A stretch of DNA of 7,406 nt, from positions 1 to 7,406 of the forward strand of contig JAISEX010000294.1 in the NCBI GenBank assembly GCA_031263875.1, written 5' to 3'. Positions 5,243 through 7,406 of this stretch are shown piece by piece. The position numbers and the translations under genes are program-made. The first letter of the stretch is position 1; the number at the start of each line of letters is the position of its first letter. Source of the stretch: Eubacteriales Family XIII. Incertae Sedis bacterium. GTDB taxonomy: Bacteria; Bacillota; Clostridia; Peptostreptococcales; Anaerovoracaceae. Below the pieces are notes generated by a model. That model searched no databases. It saw only the letters and a list, made by a program, of their open reading frames with translations, and was not told where the DNA came from.

Positions 5243-6134
5243 TATATTTTCGCATTATCACCCGGCGGCGGTTTTGCTCTACATCGCCGCCGCGGTTTTC
5301 TGCGCCATGTTCACGCTGATGCCGGCGTGCGTCGTTTTGTCGTTCGTCTGCAGCAGCGCGTATTCGATATTCCTGAATGGCGTCCGCGCGTACGCAAAAG
5401 CGCTTCGGCCGCTGCTCATCATATTCGTCATCATCGTGTTGGTAAACCCGGTCACGAACCATCGCGGCATGACGGTCTTGTTCCATTTGTTCGGCAATCC
5501 GGGCATGCCGGTCACGTGGGAAGCTACCCTGCGCGGCTTGTGCTCCGGCGGAATGTTGATGAGCATATTCGTGTGGTTTCAGTGCTATCAGGCGCTGATT
5601 ACAAACGACAAATTCATGTATCTCTTTGGACGGATCGCGCCGACCTCGGCCATGGTCGTGTCGATGGTGCTAAAGCTCGTCCCCGTCACGATACGAAAAT
5701 ATCACGAGATAGACGAGTCCCAATCGGCGCTGCGCATGTCAAGCAATCCGGTTGACGGAAGGAAAGGGCGCATACGGGCGGCGGTGAAAGTGTCGGGCGT
5801 TCTTCTCAGCCGCACGATGGAGGACAGTATCGAAACGGCGGATTCCATGCGCGCGCGCGGCTACGGCAGCGGACACCGCACGCGGTTTTCAAATTACCGG
5901 CTGACGGCTGCGGACATCATCTGTATCGTTATCCTCGCGGCGCTGCTGGTCACCGTCGTTTCACTGATCGTCATCGCGAATAGGAGCGTCAACTTTTTTC
6001 CGGTCATACGGATTCCCGATAATCGTGTTATGAACGGCACGCTGCTTGCGGCATACGCGCTGATGCTTTTAGCGCCGCTGTTTATCGAAATGCAAAATCT
6101 CCGGCATTATACCGGCGAGCGGTCAGGCGGATAA
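5220..6134 (+). CDS. ecfT: ECF transporter transmembrane subunit EcfT (CbiQ family)
   Basis: A 304-residue membrane protein of the EcfT/CbiQ family, the scaffold joining a substrate-specific S component to the cytoplasmic ATPases. Hydrophobic segments include residues about 17-50 (two helices), LLIIFVIIVLVNPV, GGMLMSIFVWF, SAMVVSMVLKLVP, DIICIVILAALLVTVVSLIV and LLAAYALMLLAPLFI. The long cytoplasmic region contains the diagnostic coupling motif RARGYG, with A212-R213-G214 after ETADSM. The first coupling motif expected near ESQSALRMSS does not show a clear Ala-Arg-Gly. The ATG at 5220 lies inside the end of the lipoprotein gene; an in-frame TTG at 5196 would extend it by eight residues but has no better ribosome site. 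The stop is one base before the next ATG, so this is one operon with the lipoprotein and ATPase. Confidence 0.88.
   Translation: MVKTSPANIFSHYHPAAVLLYIAAAVFCAMFTLMPACVVLSFVCSSAYSIFLNGVRAYAKALRPLLIIFVIIVLVNPVTNHRGMTVLFHLFGNPGMPVTWEATLRGLCSGGMLMSIFVWFQCYQALITNDKFMYLFGRIAPTSAMVVSMVLKLVPVTIRKYHEIDESQSALRMSSNPVDGRKGRIRAAVKVSGVLLSRTMEDSIETADSMRARGYGSGHRTRFSNYRLTAADIICIVILAALLVTVVSLIVIANRSVNFFPVIRIPDNRVMNGTLLAAYALMLLAPLFIEMQNLRHYTGERSGG
6125..6130 (+). promoter_or_regulatory. Ribosome binding site for the ECF ATPase gene
   Basis: AGGCGG, one mismatch from AGGAGG, lies 5 bases before the ATG at 6136 and inside the end of ecfT, consistent with coupled translation. Confidence 0.55.
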
Positions 6135-6135
6135 G

Positions 6136-7406
6136 ATGGCTATTATCGAACTCGAAAATTTTGGATTTACGTATGCGGGAACGGAGCGGTCCGTCCTGTC
6201 AAGCATAACACTTGACGTGCGCGGCGGCGAGTTTGTTCTCGTCTGCGGAAAATCCGGCTGCGGCAAAACCACGCTGCTTCGCAATTTAAAAAAAGAAATA
6301 GCGCCCGTGGGAAAAACCGAAGGCGCCGTCCGCATCTGCGGGCTTGCGGAATTGACGCCGCGCCAGTCCGCGACGCTCGTGGGATTTGTTATGCAGGATC
6401 CGGACAATCAGATCGTGATGGATTCCGTCTGGCTTGAGCTCGCGTTCGGTCTTGAGAATCTCGGCATACCATCCGAGGAAATAGGGCGCAGAATCGGTGA
6501 GATATCGGCGTTTTTCGGCATAGATTCGTGGTTCGGCAAAAAGGTCGAGGAACTTTCCGGCGGGCAGAAACAGATACTGAGCCTCGCCGCCGTCATCGCG
6601 ATGCAGGCGGAAATAATCGTGCTCGACGAGCCGACCGCCCAGCTCGACCCGATCGCCGCGAAGGAATTTCTCCACATGCTGATGCGCGTCAATACGGAGC
6701 TCGGCAAGACGGTGATATTATCGGAGCACGCGCTCGAAGAAGTCTTTTCGATGAGCGACAAGGTGCTGTATATGGACGGCGGCGAAGTGAAATACTTTGG
6801 CGACACCAAAGGTTTTACTCTGGCGCTTGCGCCGGACGATAATTACTATCCCGCGCTTCCCTCTCCCGCGCGGCTCGCGATGCGTTTGGACGCGTCAAGT
6901 ATTCCGCTTGACGTGCGCGAAGGCCGTTCCTGGCTTTTGAATTACGCTGATCTGCGTTCGCTTCGTTCCAGATATGACGAAGCGGCTACGGTAAGCCCGC
7001 CGAAAAAGCCCGCCGAAAAAATCCCGTTTGCGCTCCGGGCAAAGGGGATATGGTTCCGTTATTCCGCGCATGATGATTTTGTGCTGAAAGGGCTCGACGC
7101 GGAAATCGCGGAGAATTCACTGCATATATTCGTGGGCGGTAACGGCAGCGGAAAGAGTACGCTGTTGCGTGTGCTCGCGGGCGTGCGAAAACCGTTTCGC
7201 GGCAAGGTCGCCGCGGCGACGGGCGCGCGGGTGACCATGCTTTCGCAGGATCCAAAATCCGTCTTTGTCTGCGAAGCGCTGCGTGAAGAATTTGCGGAAC
7301 ACGCGTCTTCGGTCACAGCCGAAGGATCCGCGGAGCTGATAAAGCGGCTCGGCCTCGAAAGCCTTTTGGATCGCCATCCCTACGATCTTTCCGCGGGCGA
7401 AATGCA
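6136..7406 (+). CDS. ecfA: ECF transporter ATPase, fused tandem EcfA (3' end missing)
   Basis: Open from 6136 to the window edge: 423 complete codons, no stop. Two ABC ATPase domains are joined in one chain. Domain 1 (residues about 1-230) has Walker A GKSGCGKTT (38-46), Q-loop Q87 in MQDPDNQ, signature LSGGQ (140-144), Walker B IIVLDEP with E165 as catalytic base, D-loop at LD (170-171) and switch histidine H198 in SEHALEE. A linker of about 70 residues leads to domain 2, with Walker A GGNGSGKST (334-342), Q371 in LSQDPKS and the beginning of its signature LSAGE (418-422), where the window ends. All visible catalytic residues are intact. Fused EcfA1-EcfA2 ATPases drive ECF vitamin and metal importers. 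The DPDNQ form of the Q-loop is typical of ECF and cobalt/nickel-type ATPases. It starts one base after the ecfT stop. A full-length protein of about 500 or more residues is expected. Confidence 0.92.
   Translation, partial: MAIIELENFGFTYAGTERSVLSSITLDVRGGEFVLVCGKSGCGKTTLLRNLKKEIAPVGKTEGAVRICGLAELTPRQSATLVGFVMQDPDNQIVMDSVWLELAFGLENLGIPSEEIGRRIGEISAFFGIDSWFGKKVEELSGGQKQILSLAAVIAMQAEIIVLDEPTAQLDPIAAKEFLHMLMRVNTELGKTVILSEHALEEVFSMSDKVLYMDGGEVKYFGDTKGFTLALAPDDNYYPALPSPARLAMRLDASSIPLDVREGRSWLLNYADLRSLRSRYDEAATVSPPKKPAEKIPFALRAKGIWFRYSAHDDFVLKGLDAEIAENSLHIFVGGNGSGKSTLLRVLAGVRKPFRGKVAAATGARVTMLSQDPKSVFVCEALREEFAEHASSVTAEGSAELIKRLGLESLLDRHPYDLSAGEM

Overview
This looks like a piece of a Bacillota (probably Clostridia) chromosome of moderate-to-high GC, perhaps from an uncultured gut-type lineage. 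The grounds are the genes themselves: secreted proteins with choline-binding-type wall repeats, lipoproteins with Gram-positive-style lipoboxes, strong AGGAGG-type ribosome binding sites, and an energy-coupling factor (ECF) transporter with a fused tandem ATPase. The species cannot be named from the sequence. All six genes are on the + strand.

Layout. (1) 40-1641: secreted wall protein with a divergent DUF4430 (transcobalamin C-terminal-like) domain, an Ig-like region, eight wall-binding repeats and a C-terminal Ada-type zinc module. (2) 1675-3504: secreted PQQ-type beta-propeller protein ending in five wall-binding repeats. (3) 3515-4267: lipoprotein with a long Ala/Asp/Glu-rich spacer and a DUF4430 domain. 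(4) 4268-4774: 507 bp without a convincing gene, holding nested inverted repeats that look like a small non-coding foldback (MITE-like) element, followed by compact hairpins. (5) 4775-5242: second, shorter DUF4430 lipoprotein, a paralogue of the first. (6) 5220-6134: ECF transmembrane subunit (EcfT), overlapping the lipoprotein gene. (7) 6136-7406: fused tandem EcfA ATPase, one base after ecfT and cut off by the window end inside its second ATPase domain.

How they may work together (inference). DUF4430 is classed with the C-terminal domain of animal transcobalamin and intrinsic factor. Here it appears at three depths: on the wall (gene 1), on a long-tethered lipoprotein (gene 3) and on a short-tethered lipoprotein whose gene overlaps ecfT (gene 5). 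This suggests a relay that captures a corrinoid-like or other small ligand at the wall and passes it to an ECF importer. Most ECF importers rely only on a membrane S component. None is visible here, so the specificity subunit should lie just downstream or elsewhere. No cobalamin riboswitch is visible, so the substrate remains unproven.
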